A stretch of DNA of 64,000 nt. Source: Fimbriimonadales bacterium. Lineage in GTDB: Bacteria; Armatimonadota; Fimbriimonadia; Fimbriimonadales; GBS-DC. Under the pieces are notes generated by a model. That model saw only the letters and a list, made by a program, of their open reading frames with translations, had not been told where the DNA came from and searched no databases. Positions 9,209 to 18,019 of this stretch are shown one piece after another (the stretch's first letter is position 1; every line of letters begins with the position of its first letter). The stretch lies in contig AP024673.1 of NCBI GenBank assembly GCA_025998675.1, positions 2,426,562 to 2,490,561 on the forward strand, written 5' to 3'. Both the position numbers and the translations under genes were made by a program.

Positions 9209-10321
9209 TTACTCCGCAGATTGCCCGTCTTCGCCAGTCTCAAGCACGGCGCGCATGGCGCGTACTCTCTCCCAACAGGTTTGAACGAAGCGATGCGTGC
9301 GTCGGAGCGACTTCACCGCACGCTGCACTTGACGCCAGAGCCTCCAGGGAAGTAGGTTCAGCGGTCGAGCCGCTATCAGCCCCACCAGCAGAGTCTCGGC
9401 GGACGCATACTCGCGCAGGGCAAGCGGGAACCCACTTTCCGAGCACCAGCGCAGCGCCTCATGCGTCGCCTCGCGCGCTTCGTCAAGCAATCCCTGATGT
9501 CTCAAGACACGCGCCAGAGCCAGCCACGCTTCTCCAGACTGCGGATACAGCCTCAGTGCGCGGCGATAGGAGTATTCCGCCCGATCGTGCATCATTAGTA
9601 ACTCCAGTCCCCAGCCCAGCGCGTAATGCAACCGCCAGCTGTCGGGAAAATGCTCCAGCGCGTGTTCCAGCAGAGCCTTCATCTGATGGTCTTGCTGGAG
9701 CGCGTACTGTATCCGCGCTGCCTGCAGCCATAGCGACAACCGTCCACCCGCTAACAGAGGATACAGCAACTCAAGCGCGTCTTCCAAGCGTCCGAGAGCA
9801 AGGTTCTGGCTGATTTCGGTAAGTTCTGACAGCAGGGCTGGTTCATGCGCCGCTGTCCCGACGAGATAGTAATCCCAGGAGCATTTCTTGTTAGCAGACA
9901 GCCGCTCCACCTCCAGTCGGAGATAGCGCATGATGGGTTCGCCTCTCCCTGAGGTCTTGAGCCGTTGCACCAGAGCAGGAAAACGTTCGGCGTCCAGCAC
10001 GCGCATGGCGCTGCAGAGAGTTTTGAGCAGGGTTTCGTCGCGGCGATTGGTAGACGCGCCGCGTAAGGGCAGCGCCTGTAGATACGCTTCGTGCGCCTCT
10101 GCGTATCTGGATAGCTCGGTGAGGCAATCGCCTCTACACTCCAGCGCATCTGCGCGCAGGTCGTCGGGCAGTTGTCTGAGATTAATCGGTTCCAGCAGGA
10201 CAAGGGCGTCGGCGCCGCGCCCGACGGCAACCAGTTCCTTGATTCGAAGCAACCGCGACTCGATCTCACGGCGTGCATCGAACAATTCGCCCGAATGCTC
10301 TCCACTACCGTTTGCTTGCAT
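9209..10321 (-). CDS. TPR-repeat protein of unknown function
   Basis: A 370-aa soluble protein with no signal peptide. The middle and C-terminal thirds show helix-turn-helix TPR units ([40 protein letters not shown] and [20 protein letters not shown] are consecutive), which usually mediate protein contacts. An in-frame TTG lies 12 nt upstream (10333); the ATG was preferred. No enzyme motif is visible. It lies 75 nt downstream of a small membrane-protein gene on the same strand and may form an operon with it. Confidence 0.7.
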   Translation of the reverse strand: MQANGSGEHSGELFDARREIESRLLRIKELVAVGRGADALVLLEPINLRQLPDDLRADALECRGDCLTELSRYAEAHEAYLQALPLRGASTNRRDETLLKTLCSAMRVLDAERFPALVQRLKTSGRGEPIMRYLRLEVERLSANKKCSWDYYLVGTAAHEPALLSELTEISQNLALGRLEDALELLYPLLAGGRLSLWLQAARIQYALQQDHQMKALLEHALEHFPDSWRLHYALGWGLELLMMHDRAEYSYRRALRLYPQSGEAWLALARVLRHQGLLDEAREATHEALRWCSESGFPLALREYASAETLLVGLIAARPLNLLPWRLWRQVQRAVKSLRRTHRFVQTCWERVRAMRAVLETGEDGQSAE

Positions 10322-10396
10322 AGTATTGTCCAAAATCAGGCAATATCATTAAATACTTGCTCCTGCAGCGGAGCAGTCTCCTGTCTCATCGTTTCC

Positions 10397-10891
10397 TCAG
10401 TCCGATACAGCAGATCCCCGCAGCCCCAGCCAGAGGAATCGCGCCAGTACCCACCCGTGAGAGAGCGCCAGAACAGATAGAAGGGTCAGCGCCATGAGAG
10501 TAGCGCCGCTTGCCAGAAGATACAAGACAAGCGTGAATACCAGGCTCAGGTGGAGCATGTATACTGCAAACCAGATGACGAACCGCTTGAACGCGCCGCC
10601 GAGCGCGTTCATCAGGTGCCTGTTGAGACACTCCGAGAGCGTCGTGCATAACCGTTCACGCGCACGAGCCTGATGCGTTGCCCACTGAACGAGTTCCTCA
10701 CGAAGCCGCTCTGGGTCTACCTGTGTCGGGAACGGTTGATCCCCGACGGGCGCGACCTGCAGTTCTTCGTGCATCGTGATGTCCAGGCGAATTCTGAGGT
10801 GGTAGTAGACGCTGAAGACGAAGTAGAGTGGAATTGCCGAACACGCCGTAGCAGCCACGCTCAGCGCCAGAAGAAGCCCCTCGTTGTGCAT
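10397..10891 (-). CDS. Small membrane protein of unknown function
   Basis: A 164-aa protein with a hydrophobic N-terminal helix (about residues 8-28), a charged amphipathic middle (about 30-105, with many Glu/Arg) and two adjacent C-terminal helices (about 105-125 and 130-155). No family is recognised. It lies upstream of the TPR gene on the same strand, so a membrane anchor plus TPR partner is possible but is inference from position only. Confidence 0.6.
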   Translation of the reverse strand: MHNEGLLLALSVAATACSAIPLYFVFSVYYHLRIRLDITMHEELQVAPVGDQPFPTQVDPERLREELVQWATHQARARERLCTTLSECLNRHLMNALGGAFKRFVIWFAVYMLHLSLVFTLVLYLLASGATLMALTLLSVLALSHGWVLARFLWLGLRGSAVSD

Positions 10892-11042
10892 CGCTGCAAC
10901 ACCCTCCGATTCAGTCGCAGCGGATTTTTATCCGCCCTGCATAAGTATACACCCAAATGGCGTTCAATCAGGTACTATTCCCTGCGCAGGCGCAGCGGGT
11001 GTGTGGAACGCATCCTGTGTGATTGCGCCTTGTGGCAGCCCT

Positions 11043-12275
11043 ATGTTTCGGCGGCGCAGTGCGACGGAGACGCGGCGAGCGCGGCTGGACGAGTCGGACG
11101 AGTTCCTGCAGGCGTTGTGCGCGGGGTTCACGCTCGACTCGCGCGCGGCGCGACGCTTTTTCTATGACGACCCCTACTACGAGGTGAACCAGCGGTGGGG
11201 GCTGTGGCTGCAGCACGGGACGGAGCGGAAGCTGGTCTCGATACTCACGGCGATACCGCTCACGATTCGGATTGGGGCGCGCGCGGTCGCCTGCTACGGG
11301 ATTTCGGGGGTGGCGACTCTGCCTGAGTATCGTCGGCGCGGGCTGGCGTCAGAGTTGTTGCGGGCGGTGGTGGACGCGCTCCGCGCGGAGGGCGCGCCGC
11401 TGGCGATTCTGCAGGCGTTCGACCACAAGTTCTACCGCAAGCACGGCTGGGAGACGGTCAGCTACCTGCCGCAGGCGCGCCTTGCGCCGACGCAGTTGCC
11501 GCGCTACCGCGCGCCTGCGCCCCGGCGCGCCTATCCCAGCGACTACGAAGCCGTGATGCGCCTGCACGAAACGCACGGCGTTCAGGGTACCGGGAGCCTC
11601 GTGCGCGACGAGCGTCGATGGGAGTTTGTGTTCTGGAACCTGCCGAACCTGTGGGTGGTGGACGGGCAGGCGGGCATCGAGGGCTACCTGTTCTACGATT
11701 TTCTGGATTCGGGCTGGACGCTGCGCGTGCGCGAGCTGCTCTGGCGCACGGAGACGGCGCGCCGCGCGCTCATCAGCTGGCTTGCGGCGAACGAAGAGTC
11801 GGTCAAAGCGATCGAGTTCAACCTGCCGCTGGAGGCATGGCAGCGACTGGGCGTCAGCGGCTATCAGTCGCCGCCGGGCGACCCGCACACGCCCCTCTAC
11901 ACGCTGCAGGTGCTGCCGCACCTGATGGCGCGCCCCATCTCCAGTCGCGCGCTGCTGGAGACGCTGCTTGGCGGCGCGGACGCGCCCGACGATTTCCAGC
12001 CGTTCACGCTCAGCGTGCGCAGTGAAAACGCGAGCGACCACGAGGCGCTCAGCATCGTGGCGCGCGAGGGACGCCTTGCCGTCGGCGACGCACAGCCCGA
12101 CCTGCCCGCGCTGACGCTCACCCCGCAGACGCTTGCCCTGCTGGCGTTCGGAACCTTCAGCGTTGGGGAACTGAACGCACGGCGGCTCCTACACGCGCCT
12201 GATTCGATGCTCGCCACGCTGGAGACGCTCTTCCCCGAACGCCGCCCCGCATTCACGCCGATTGACTACTTTTAG
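11043..12275 (+). CDS. Eis-like GNAT acetyltransferase
   Basis: A 410-aa protein with the three-part architecture of the Eis family: an N-terminal GNAT fold with the acetyl-CoA loop PEYRRRGLASELL (around residue 100), a second GNAT-like domain, and a C-terminal SCP2-like sterol-carrier domain. The motif ILQAFDHKFYRKHGWE is typical of this family. Eis enzymes acetylate amino groups of aminoglycosides, lysines or small amines; the substrate here is unknown. The open frame begins at 10884, but residues before MFRRRSATETRRARL look non-coding, so 11043 was chosen. The stop overlaps the convergent antiporter gene by 4 nt. Confidence 0.8.
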   Translation: MFRRRSATETRRARLDESDEFLQALCAGFTLDSRAARRFFYDDPYYEVNQRWGLWLQHGTERKLVSILTAIPLTIRIGARAVACYGISGVATLPEYRRRGLASELLRAVVDALRAEGAPLAILQAFDHKFYRKHGWETVSYLPQARLAPTQLPRYRAPAPRRAYPSDYEAVMRLHETHGVQGTGSLVRDERRWEFVFWNLPNLWVVDGQAGIEGYLFYDFLDSGWTLRVRELLWRTETARRALISWLAANEESVKAIEFNLPLEAWQRLGVSGYQSPPGDPHTPLYTLQVLPHLMARPISSRALLETLLGGADAPDDFQPFTLSVRSENASDHEALSIVAREGRLAVGDAQPDLPALTLTPQTLALLAFGTFSVGELNARRLLHAPDSMLATLETLFPERRPAFTPIDYF

Positions 12276-13921
12276 CCGCGTGGTCTTTCCTGCAAAGTCA
12301 ATTGGCGGATAGCGTCGAACGCCAGTTCGAAGGGGTTAATCACCTCGTCCACGCTCATCGCCCTGAGCGCGTGCGCGTCCGGTTCCGAGCGCGCGACGGC
12401 GATTATGCGCCCGTCGAAGCCTGTCGCGTTGATGGTCTGCATCAGATCCTGCACATCGTCCAGATACGGCAGAGTGATGACCAGCAGTTTCGCGGACTCC
12501 AGCGGCAGCCCCAGAATAAACTCCTGGTCTTCCGCAGTGCCGAAAATCGCCGGGATGCCTTTTGCTTGCATTGCGGCGACCGCTTCGGGGTCATAATCCA
12601 CGCCAATCGCGCGGATGCCCAGCGCGTGGTAGTGATCCAGCACCAGCCGTCCCGTGCGCCCCAGCCCGAACACGATTACTTCGTAGGGTGCGTCGTTGGA
12701 CTGCTGCGCCTCGAAGCGTTTCTCGGCGAACGGCTCCTTGCGCTCGAACGGCTTCAGAAAGCGTTCCACCCGCTGGTAGAGGGGTTGCGAGTAGAGAATC
12801 ATATAGGTCGAGAGCGCTATGGTGATTAGTCCGACCATCGTGGTGATGCTGAGGGCGTCTTCGCGTACATGCCCCAGCGACAGCCCCATCGCGATGAAGA
12901 TAATCGAGAACTCGCTGATTTGGGCGACGGTCAGCCCCGCGAAGAAGCCCGTTTTGCGCCGATAGCCCATCGCGCCCATAATCGCCATTACGATTAGCGG
13001 GTTGCCAATCAGCACAAACAGCGCGAGGATGAGCGCGATCGACCACTCCTGCTGCGCCGTCGCAAGGTCGAACTTCGTGCCCAAGTCGATGAAAAAGAAG
13101 AGCAGCAGGAAGTCGCGCAGGGGGGGCAGGCGCGTGCTGATGGCGTCGCGGAAGTGCGTGGGCGAGAGAGCGAATCCTGCGAGGAACGCGCCCAGCTCTT
13201 TGGAGAAGCCCAGCCAGTCGCCCAGCGCCGCCAGCCCGACCGCCCACGCCACCGCGAAAATCAGCAACAGCTCCAGCGACCGCGCCAGAAAGCGCAGCAG
13301 GCGCCCCAACAGATAGCGCATCGCCAGATACATCCCTGCGCCCAGCGCGATGAGTTTGAGCGCAATCGCGCCCAGTACCTGCGCCAGATTCTGCTCCGCC
13401 GCCTGCCCACCGCCCAGCACGCTCATCGCCACCAGCGCCACAATCACCGCTATGTCCTGCACTATCAGAAAGCCTATAGCGATTCGTCCGTGTAGCGTGT
13501 CCAGCTCGCGCTTGTCCGAGAGCAGCTTCACGATGATAATCGTGCTGGAAAAGGTGAGCGCAATCGCGATGTAGAGCGCGGTCAGCCAGTCCTTGCCCAG
13601 CAGCAGGGTCAGTAGGAAGCCGATGATGATGGTGAAGGTAAGCTGCCCCAGCCCTGTGGCGACGGCGACCGCGCCAATCCGACGCACATAGTCGGGGTTC
13701 AGCTCCAGTCCCACCAGAAACAGCAGGATGGCGATGCCTACTTGCGCCAGCAAGTCGACCACATCCTGCGATTGCACCAGCTCGAAACCCGAGGGACCGA
13801 GCGCGATGCCCAGCAGGATGTAGGCGATAATCAGCGGCTGGCGCATCAGCAGTCCGAGTGCGCCCAGCGCCGCCGCAGCGAGCAGAATTAGGCTGACCTC
13901 CGTGTAGACGCCGATGCCCAT
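12272..13921 (-). CDS. CPA2-family cation:proton antiporter with TrkA-N domain
   Basis: A 549-aa membrane protein. Residues 1-385 hold about 12-13 membrane helices with the KefB/KefC pattern (LGIALGPSGFELV, then FLVGLELNPDYVRRIG and FSSTIIIVKLLSDKRE). The C-terminal ~150 residues form a Rossmann RCK/TrkA-N domain (VIVFGLGRTGRLVLDHYHAL) that binds NAD(H) or nucleotide and gates transport. It likely exchanges K+ or Na+ for H+. The start ATG shares one base with the RNase J stop (TGATG), so translation is coupled, an unexpected pairing. Confidence 0.9.
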   Translation of the reverse strand: MGIGVYTEVSLILLAAAALGALGLLMRQPLIIAYILLGIALGPSGFELVQSQDVVDLLAQVGIAILLFLVGLELNPDYVRRIGAVAVATGLGQLTFTIIIGFLLTLLLGKDWLTALYIAIALTFSSTIIIVKLLSDKRELDTLHGRIAIGFLIVQDIAVIVALVAMSVLGGGQAAEQNLAQVLGAIALKLIALGAGMYLAMRYLLGRLLRFLARSLELLLIFAVAWAVGLAALGDWLGFSKELGAFLAGFALSPTHFRDAISTRLPPLRDFLLLFFFIDLGTKFDLATAQQEWSIALILALFVLIGNPLIVMAIMGAMGYRRKTGFFAGLTVAQISEFSIIFIAMGLSLGHVREDALSITTMVGLITIALSTYMILYSQPLYQRVERFLKPFERKEPFAEKRFEAQQSNDAPYEVIVFGLGRTGRLVLDHYHALGIRAIGVDYDPEAVAAMQAKGIPAIFGTAEDQEFILGLPLESAKLLVITLPYLDDVQDLMQTINATGFDGRIIAVARSEPDAHALRAMSVDEVINPFELAFDAIRQLTLQERPRG

Positions 13922-15564
13922 CAGACTTCTGTCACGACGGCGACCACCATCGGGCGACGGCTCAGGTGCTTACGGCAGAATTTGCGCAACACCTGCGTCA
14001 GCTCCTCGCGGATATTGTCCCAGTCGCCGATTTCGGCGGGCGCCATTTTGCCCAGCGTCTCCAGAATCGCCTCGCGCGCCAGCTCAGGTTGAATTTCGTT
14101 TTGCCATTCGAAGCCGCGCAAAATGAACTGTGGGTCGTCCACCAGCTCGCCCGTCTGTTCGCGCAGGGTAATCAGCGCGACGAGGATGCCTTCCTGCGCG
14201 ATATGGCGGCGGTCGCGAATCAGCGCTTCGGGCACGCCGCCCTCAACGCCCTCCTCAATCAACAGCCTGCCTGCGGGCACTTTCTCGCCCAGCGTCGCGA
14301 CTCCGTTCTCGAGGCGCAGCACGGCGCCGTTCTCCAGCAGGAACATCTGCTCGTCGCGGTAGCCCATCTGGCGCGCCAGTTCGAAGTACGCCGCTTGATG
14401 GCGCGGCTCGCCATGCACAGGCGCGAGGTAGCGCGGCTTGAGCAGGCTAATCATCAGTTTCAGCTCCTCCTGGCTTGCGTGCCCCGACACATGCACGGGG
14501 GCAATCCCGTCGTGATAGACCTTCGCGCCCAGCCGCACGAGGCGGTTCACCGTGCGCCACACGAGGCTCTCGTTGCCCGGGATGGGCGTCGCGGACAGTA
14601 TCACCGTGTCGCCGGGCGCAATCTTCAGGCGGGGGTACTCGTCGGCGGCAATCTGGCTCAGCGCGGAGAGCGGCTCGCCCTGACTGCCCGTCGTCAGCAC
14701 CAGAATCTGCTCCGGGGGGTAGTCGTCGATCTGGCGCGAGTGGACGAGCGTGCCCGGCTCGGCGCGCAGGTAGCCGCGCTGCAGCGCGATGTCCACATTC
14801 TGCTCCATGCGCCTGCCCAGCACCGCCACCTTGCGCCCGTAGAGCTGCGCCATATCGATCGCCTGCTGCAGGCGGTGCAGGTTCGAAGCGAAGGTGGTAA
14901 TCAGGATACGCCCCTGCGCGTTGGCAAACAGGGTGTAGAAGGAGTCGCTGACGGTGCTTTCGGAGGGCGTCCAGCCCGCGCGTTCGGCGTTCGTGCTGTC
15001 GCTGAGCAGCAGCAGCACGCCCTCGTCGCCCAGCCGCGCCAGATGGTTGAAGTCCGTGCGCTCGCCATCTACGGGCGTGTGGTCGATTTTGAAATCGCCT
15101 GTGAAGACCACGATGCCCTCCGCCGTGCGCAGCGCGTAGCCCACGCAGTCGGGGATGCTGTGCGTCACGCGAATCGGCTCCACCGTGAATCCTGCGACGG
15201 TGAAGGGCGCGCCGGGCTTGACCGGGTTCAGTTCGGCGTCCAGCCGTCGCTCGCGCAGTTTGTTCTCAATCAGCGCGAGCGTCAGCGGCGTGCCGTAAAT
15301 CGGCGGGTTGCCGAGTCGGGGCAGCAGGTAGGGCAGCGCGCCCACATGGTCTTCGTGCCCGTGCGTGAGCAAAATCGCGCGCAGCTCGTCGCGGATGCTG
15401 AGCAGATACTCCGGGTCGGGAATCACCAGATCGACGCCCGGCAGGTCTTCACCGGGAAAGGAGATGCCACAGTCTATTACGAGTGCGTCGCCGTTGCAGC
15501 GGACGATGTTCAGATTCTTGCCGATTTCGCCTGTACCGCCCAGTGGGATAATCTCGAGTGCCAA
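13921..15564 (-). CDS. rnj: Ribonuclease J
   Basis: A metallo-beta-lactamase/beta-CASP ribonuclease with 5'-3' exonuclease and endonuclease activity in mRNA decay and rRNA maturation. It is 547 aa. The zinc motif HGHEDH is at 68-73. FTGDFKID and the beta-CASP motifs SDSTNAERAGWTPSE, VHVSGHASQEELKL and PVHGEPRH are intact. The start is TTG: the complement of 15562-15564 reads TTG and is preceded by AAGGAGG at a 9-nt spacing, while no ATG fits. It is first in a two-gene unit with the antiporter. Confidence 0.95.
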   Translation of the reverse strand: MALEIIPLGGTGEIGKNLNIVRCNGDALVIDCGISFPGEDLPGVDLVIPDPEYLLSIRDELRAILLTHGHEDHVGALPYLLPRLGNPPIYGTPLTLALIENKLRERRLDAELNPVKPGAPFTVAGFTVEPIRVTHSIPDCVGYALRTAEGIVVFTGDFKIDHTPVDGERTDFNHLARLGDEGVLLLLSDSTNAERAGWTPSESTVSDSFYTLFANAQGRILITTFASNLHRLQQAIDMAQLYGRKVAVLGRRMEQNVDIALQRGYLRAEPGTLVHSRQIDDYPPEQILVLTTGSQGEPLSALSQIAADEYPRLKIAPGDTVILSATPIPGNESLVWRTVNRLVRLGAKVYHDGIAPVHVSGHASQEELKLMISLLKPRYLAPVHGEPRHQAAYFELARQMGYRDEQMFLLENGAVLRLENGVATLGEKVPAGRLLIEEGVEGGVPEALIRDRRHIAQEGILVALITLREQTGELVDDPQFILRGFEWQNEIQPELAREAILETLGKMAPAEIGDWDNIREELTQVLRKFCRKHLSRRPMVVAVVTEV

Positions 15565-15572
15565 CGATTTGA

Positions 15573-15579
15573 ACCTCCT
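15573..15579 (-). promoter_or_regulatory. Shine-Dalgarno that fixes the TTG start of RNase J
   Basis: AAGGAGG on the minus strand, about 9 nt upstream of TTG at 15564. It justifies a non-ATG start. Confidence 0.7.
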
Positions 15580-15613
15580 TGAAACGCGCCTATAAGTATA
15601 GCATGCGCTGAGG

Positions 15614-15619
15614 TAGAAT
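15614..15619 (+). promoter_or_regulatory. -10 box of the 15626 gene (leaderless candidate)
   Basis: TAGAAT ends 6 nt before the ATG at 15626, with no ribosome binding site in between. Confidence 0.5.
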
Positions 15620-15625
15620 CACGGC

Positions 15626-16951
15626 ATGCGGCGGAAGGCGTTACTCTGGGGGCTGCTGGTGTTCGTGGCGGTCGGAATCATCTGCGCAGGCGTGTGGCGG
15701 CAGCAACAGCGGATGCCCGCGATTGTCATCCCACCGCGTCAGTACCCGCCTAACAACGCCTACGACGCCTACAAACAAATCGCGCAGATGTGGCGCGACC
15801 AGCAGCGTCAGGACAGGCGCCTTCAGGAGATTGAGCGGCGGCTGTTCGATCGCGGCGCGCCCGTGCAGCAGGTCTCGCCAGAAGACCGGGCATACTACCT
15901 GCAAAAGATGCGCCCCTTTCTGGAGGCGTACCGCGCGCACCTGAACCATCCCAGCGTCGCAGTCTACGAGTACGATTGGCGATGGCCGTTTCCAGAGTTC
16001 GCTGATTTCCCAGAGTTCGCTGATTTCCGTGAGTTGGCGCTTACCGAGTCGCTGACGATTCGGGATGCGCTGGCGGCGGGGCGCGCCCGGGAAGCCGTAC
16101 AACGCGCCAGCGACCTGACCCGCTTCGCAGCGCAGGTACGCTCGGATGGAATAGTCATCCACTATCTGGTCGGTTCCGCTATAATCCACATTGGTCTGGC
16201 GCCGATTCGCGAGGGGCTGCCCCAGATTCAGTCGCCCGACGCGCTGGACGCGCTGGTCGAGCTGGCGCAACGCTACGAAGGGCAGCGCGCGCCGCTGCGC
16301 CAGATAGCGCAAAACGAATACTATTTTGGGCTGAGCGTCTATCGGGATTTGCAGACGGGCAAGCTCACCCCGCGCGACCTTGAGGCTTATTCGGGCAGCC
16401 CGCTTGGAGGCAACTTCTTCGAAGAGTGGCTTCTGAACAGCGGCATCACTATTCGCTGGTCGTTGCGCCCGTCGCTGGAGGAGTTTCAGAACTATTACGA
16501 CGCGCTGTTCGCCGAGCTGGAAAAGCCGTTCTGGGCGCGCACGCCGCCCCGGGCTGCCCCGCGCCACTGGCTCAGCAATATCACCATGTCTGTACTGGAT
16601 CAGACCATCCTTAGAGAGATGACTGAGGTCGCTACCGTGCGCCTGCTGGGATGCGCCGCCGCCATCCGACGCTGGCGACAGCAGCACGGCGCGTACCCGC
16701 CCTCGCTGGAGGCGTTGCAACTGGGCGAGCTGATGATTGACCCGTTCACAGGCAAGCCGTTCGTGTATCGCGTCGACGCGCGGCGGGGCTTCCTGCTCTA
16801 TTCGGTGGGCGAGAATCGCCTCGACGACGGCGGACGACTCAGCCCCGATAGCCATGCAGGCGACCTGTTGCCCGTGAGCGAGGACGCGCTCCCTGAAAAG
16901 CAGCGTCCCCGCAACACCCGATTGCCCAGCGCGCCTGTATGGCTGCGTTAG
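15626..16951 (+). CDS. Membrane-anchored protein of unknown function
   Basis: A 441-aa protein with one N-terminal transmembrane helix (about residues 5-23), then a long mostly helical, charged extracytoplasmic region and a C-terminal stretch (about 340-400) beginning MRRWRQQHGAYPPSLEALQL and followed by DPFTGKPFVYRVD. That C-terminal pattern is common in planctomycete and armatimonad proteins that end in a pseudopilin-like small beta domain. An exact in-frame 18-bp tandem duplication encodes PEFADF twice (about 15992-16027). No enzyme motif is recognised. The gene stands alone, with a TAGAAT box 6 nt before the ATG. Confidence 0.65.
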   Translation: MRRKALLWGLLVFVAVGIICAGVWRQQQRMPAIVIPPRQYPPNNAYDAYKQIAQMWRDQQRQDRRLQEIERRLFDRGAPVQQVSPEDRAYYLQKMRPFLEAYRAHLNHPSVAVYEYDWRWPFPEFADFPEFADFRELALTESLTIRDALAAGRAREAVQRASDLTRFAAQVRSDGIVIHYLVGSAIIHIGLAPIREGLPQIQSPDALDALVELAQRYEGQRAPLRQIAQNEYYFGLSVYRDLQTGKLTPRDLEAYSGSPLGGNFFEEWLLNSGITIRWSLRPSLEEFQNYYDALFAELEKPFWARTPPRAAPRHWLSNITMSVLDQTILREMTEVATVRLLGCAAAIRRWRQQHGAYPPSLEALQLGELMIDPFTGKPFVYRVDARRGFLLYSVGENRLDDGGRLSPDSHAGDLLPVSEDALPEKQRPRNTRLPSAPVWLR

Positions 16952-18018
16952 GCGATTAACCCCTGCACGGCGCGCCATGCGTTCAGGATAGAGAATTTGA
17001 ACCCGTGCCCGGAGCATGCGCTCACCAGCCACACGCGCGGCTCGTTGGGCATGGGCTGGAGCAGGAACCGCTCGTCGGGCGCGTTCGTGTAGAGGCAGGT
17101 CGCCGTCGCGAGGGCGTCGGGGAGCGCGTCAGGCAATCGTCGCGCGAGGCATTCCCGCAGCGGCGCAAGGTCATCGTCGTCCACCGGGCGCACGGGCGCG
17201 TCGGGGTCCTGAACCGCGCCCAGCCGATGCCACGCGACTTTCACGCCCGCCTGCCTGCCGTCGCTGGGGAAGCCGTAGAAATGGCGCGTCGCCTCAATCC
17301 ACACGGGCATCCGCTCGGGCGCGAAGGCAGGCTCGGCGCCCGCGCGGAGCGCGAAGTAGGCGTAGGTCTGGCGCGTGACGGTCAGCGGCAGATTCAGGCG
17401 CGGCAGCAGTTTGGGCAGCCACGCGCCCGCCGTGAGCAGCACGCGGTCGAACCGTTCCCGCGCGCCCGAATCGGTCTCCAGCCACACGCCGCCGGGCTGG
17501 GGGTCTATGTGGGCGACGCGGGTTTGCTCGCAGAGGGTCGCGCCGTGCGCCTGTGCCAGGCGCAGGTTCGCCCGCACGCACGCGCTCGCCCGCAAAAAGC
17601 CGCCCTCAGGCTGAAACAGGGCGCGCTCGTGCAACTCCAGCCGAATCGCGGGGAAGCGAGCCGTGAGTTCTGCGCCCGTTAGCCACTCGAAGGCGACCTG
17701 CTCGGACTGCAGGGCGGCGGCAATCGCGCGCAGTTCGGGGTCGTCGGCGTCGCCCAGCCACAGCACGCCGCAGGGCGCAATCAGCGGCTCGCCCGCCTCC
17801 GCCTGCAACGCCTGCCAGAGGCGGAACGCCTCGCGCATCATGCGCGTGTAGTGCGGGTCGGCGTAGGTGAGGCGGTAGATACGGCTCTCGCCGTGCGAGC
17901 TGCCGCGCGTGTGCCCGCGCTCGAACTGCTCGTAGCCGACTGCCTCGTGTCCCTGCTGGGCGAGGAAGCGCAGCGCGGCGCTGCCCACTGCGCCCAGCCC
18001 GACCACCGCGACGCGCAT
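16948..18018 (-). CDS. FAD-dependent amino-acid oxidase, SolA/sarcosine-oxidase type
   Basis: A 356-aa flavoprotein of the N-methyltryptophan oxidase/monomeric sarcosine oxidase family, which oxidises N-methyl amino acids. It has an N-terminal FAD-binding VVGLGAVGSAALRFLAQQG (4-22), then ERGHTRGSSHGESRIYRLTY (conserved in the family), and a C-terminal ACSGHGFKFS that is close to the covalent-FAD Cys region of sarcosine oxidases. The open frame extends to 18309, but the extension is a shadow of the SurA-like gene, so 18018 is the start. It starts 1 nt after the upstream stop and is the last gene of a four-gene minus-strand operon. The substrate is not determinable. Confidence 0.85.
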   Translation of the reverse strand: MRVAVVGLGAVGSAALRFLAQQGHEAVGYEQFERGHTRGSSHGESRIYRLTYADPHYTRMMREAFRLWQALQAEAGEPLIAPCGVLWLGDADDPELRAIAAALQSEQVAFEWLTGAELTARFPAIRLELHERALFQPEGGFLRASACVRANLRLAQAHGATLCEQTRVAHIDPQPGGVWLETDSGARERFDRVLLTAGAWLPKLLPRLNLPLTVTRQTYAYFALRAGAEPAFAPERMPVWIEATRHFYGFPSDGRQAGVKVAWHRLGAVQDPDAPVRPVDDDDLAPLRECLARRLPDALPDALATATCLYTNAPDERFLLQPMPNEPRVWLVSACSGHGFKFSILNAWRAVQGLIA

Positions 18019-18019
18019 A

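Noticed and set aside
10892-11042. N-terminal extension of the Eis-like acetyltransferase from 10884
   Set aside because: It would overlap the divergent membrane-protein start and has no conserved residues before MFRRRSAT.
13966-15582. A 538-codon + strand open frame over RNase J
   Set aside because: RNase J on the minus strand carries every catalytic motif; the + product is Arg/His/Gln-rich without a recognisable fold.
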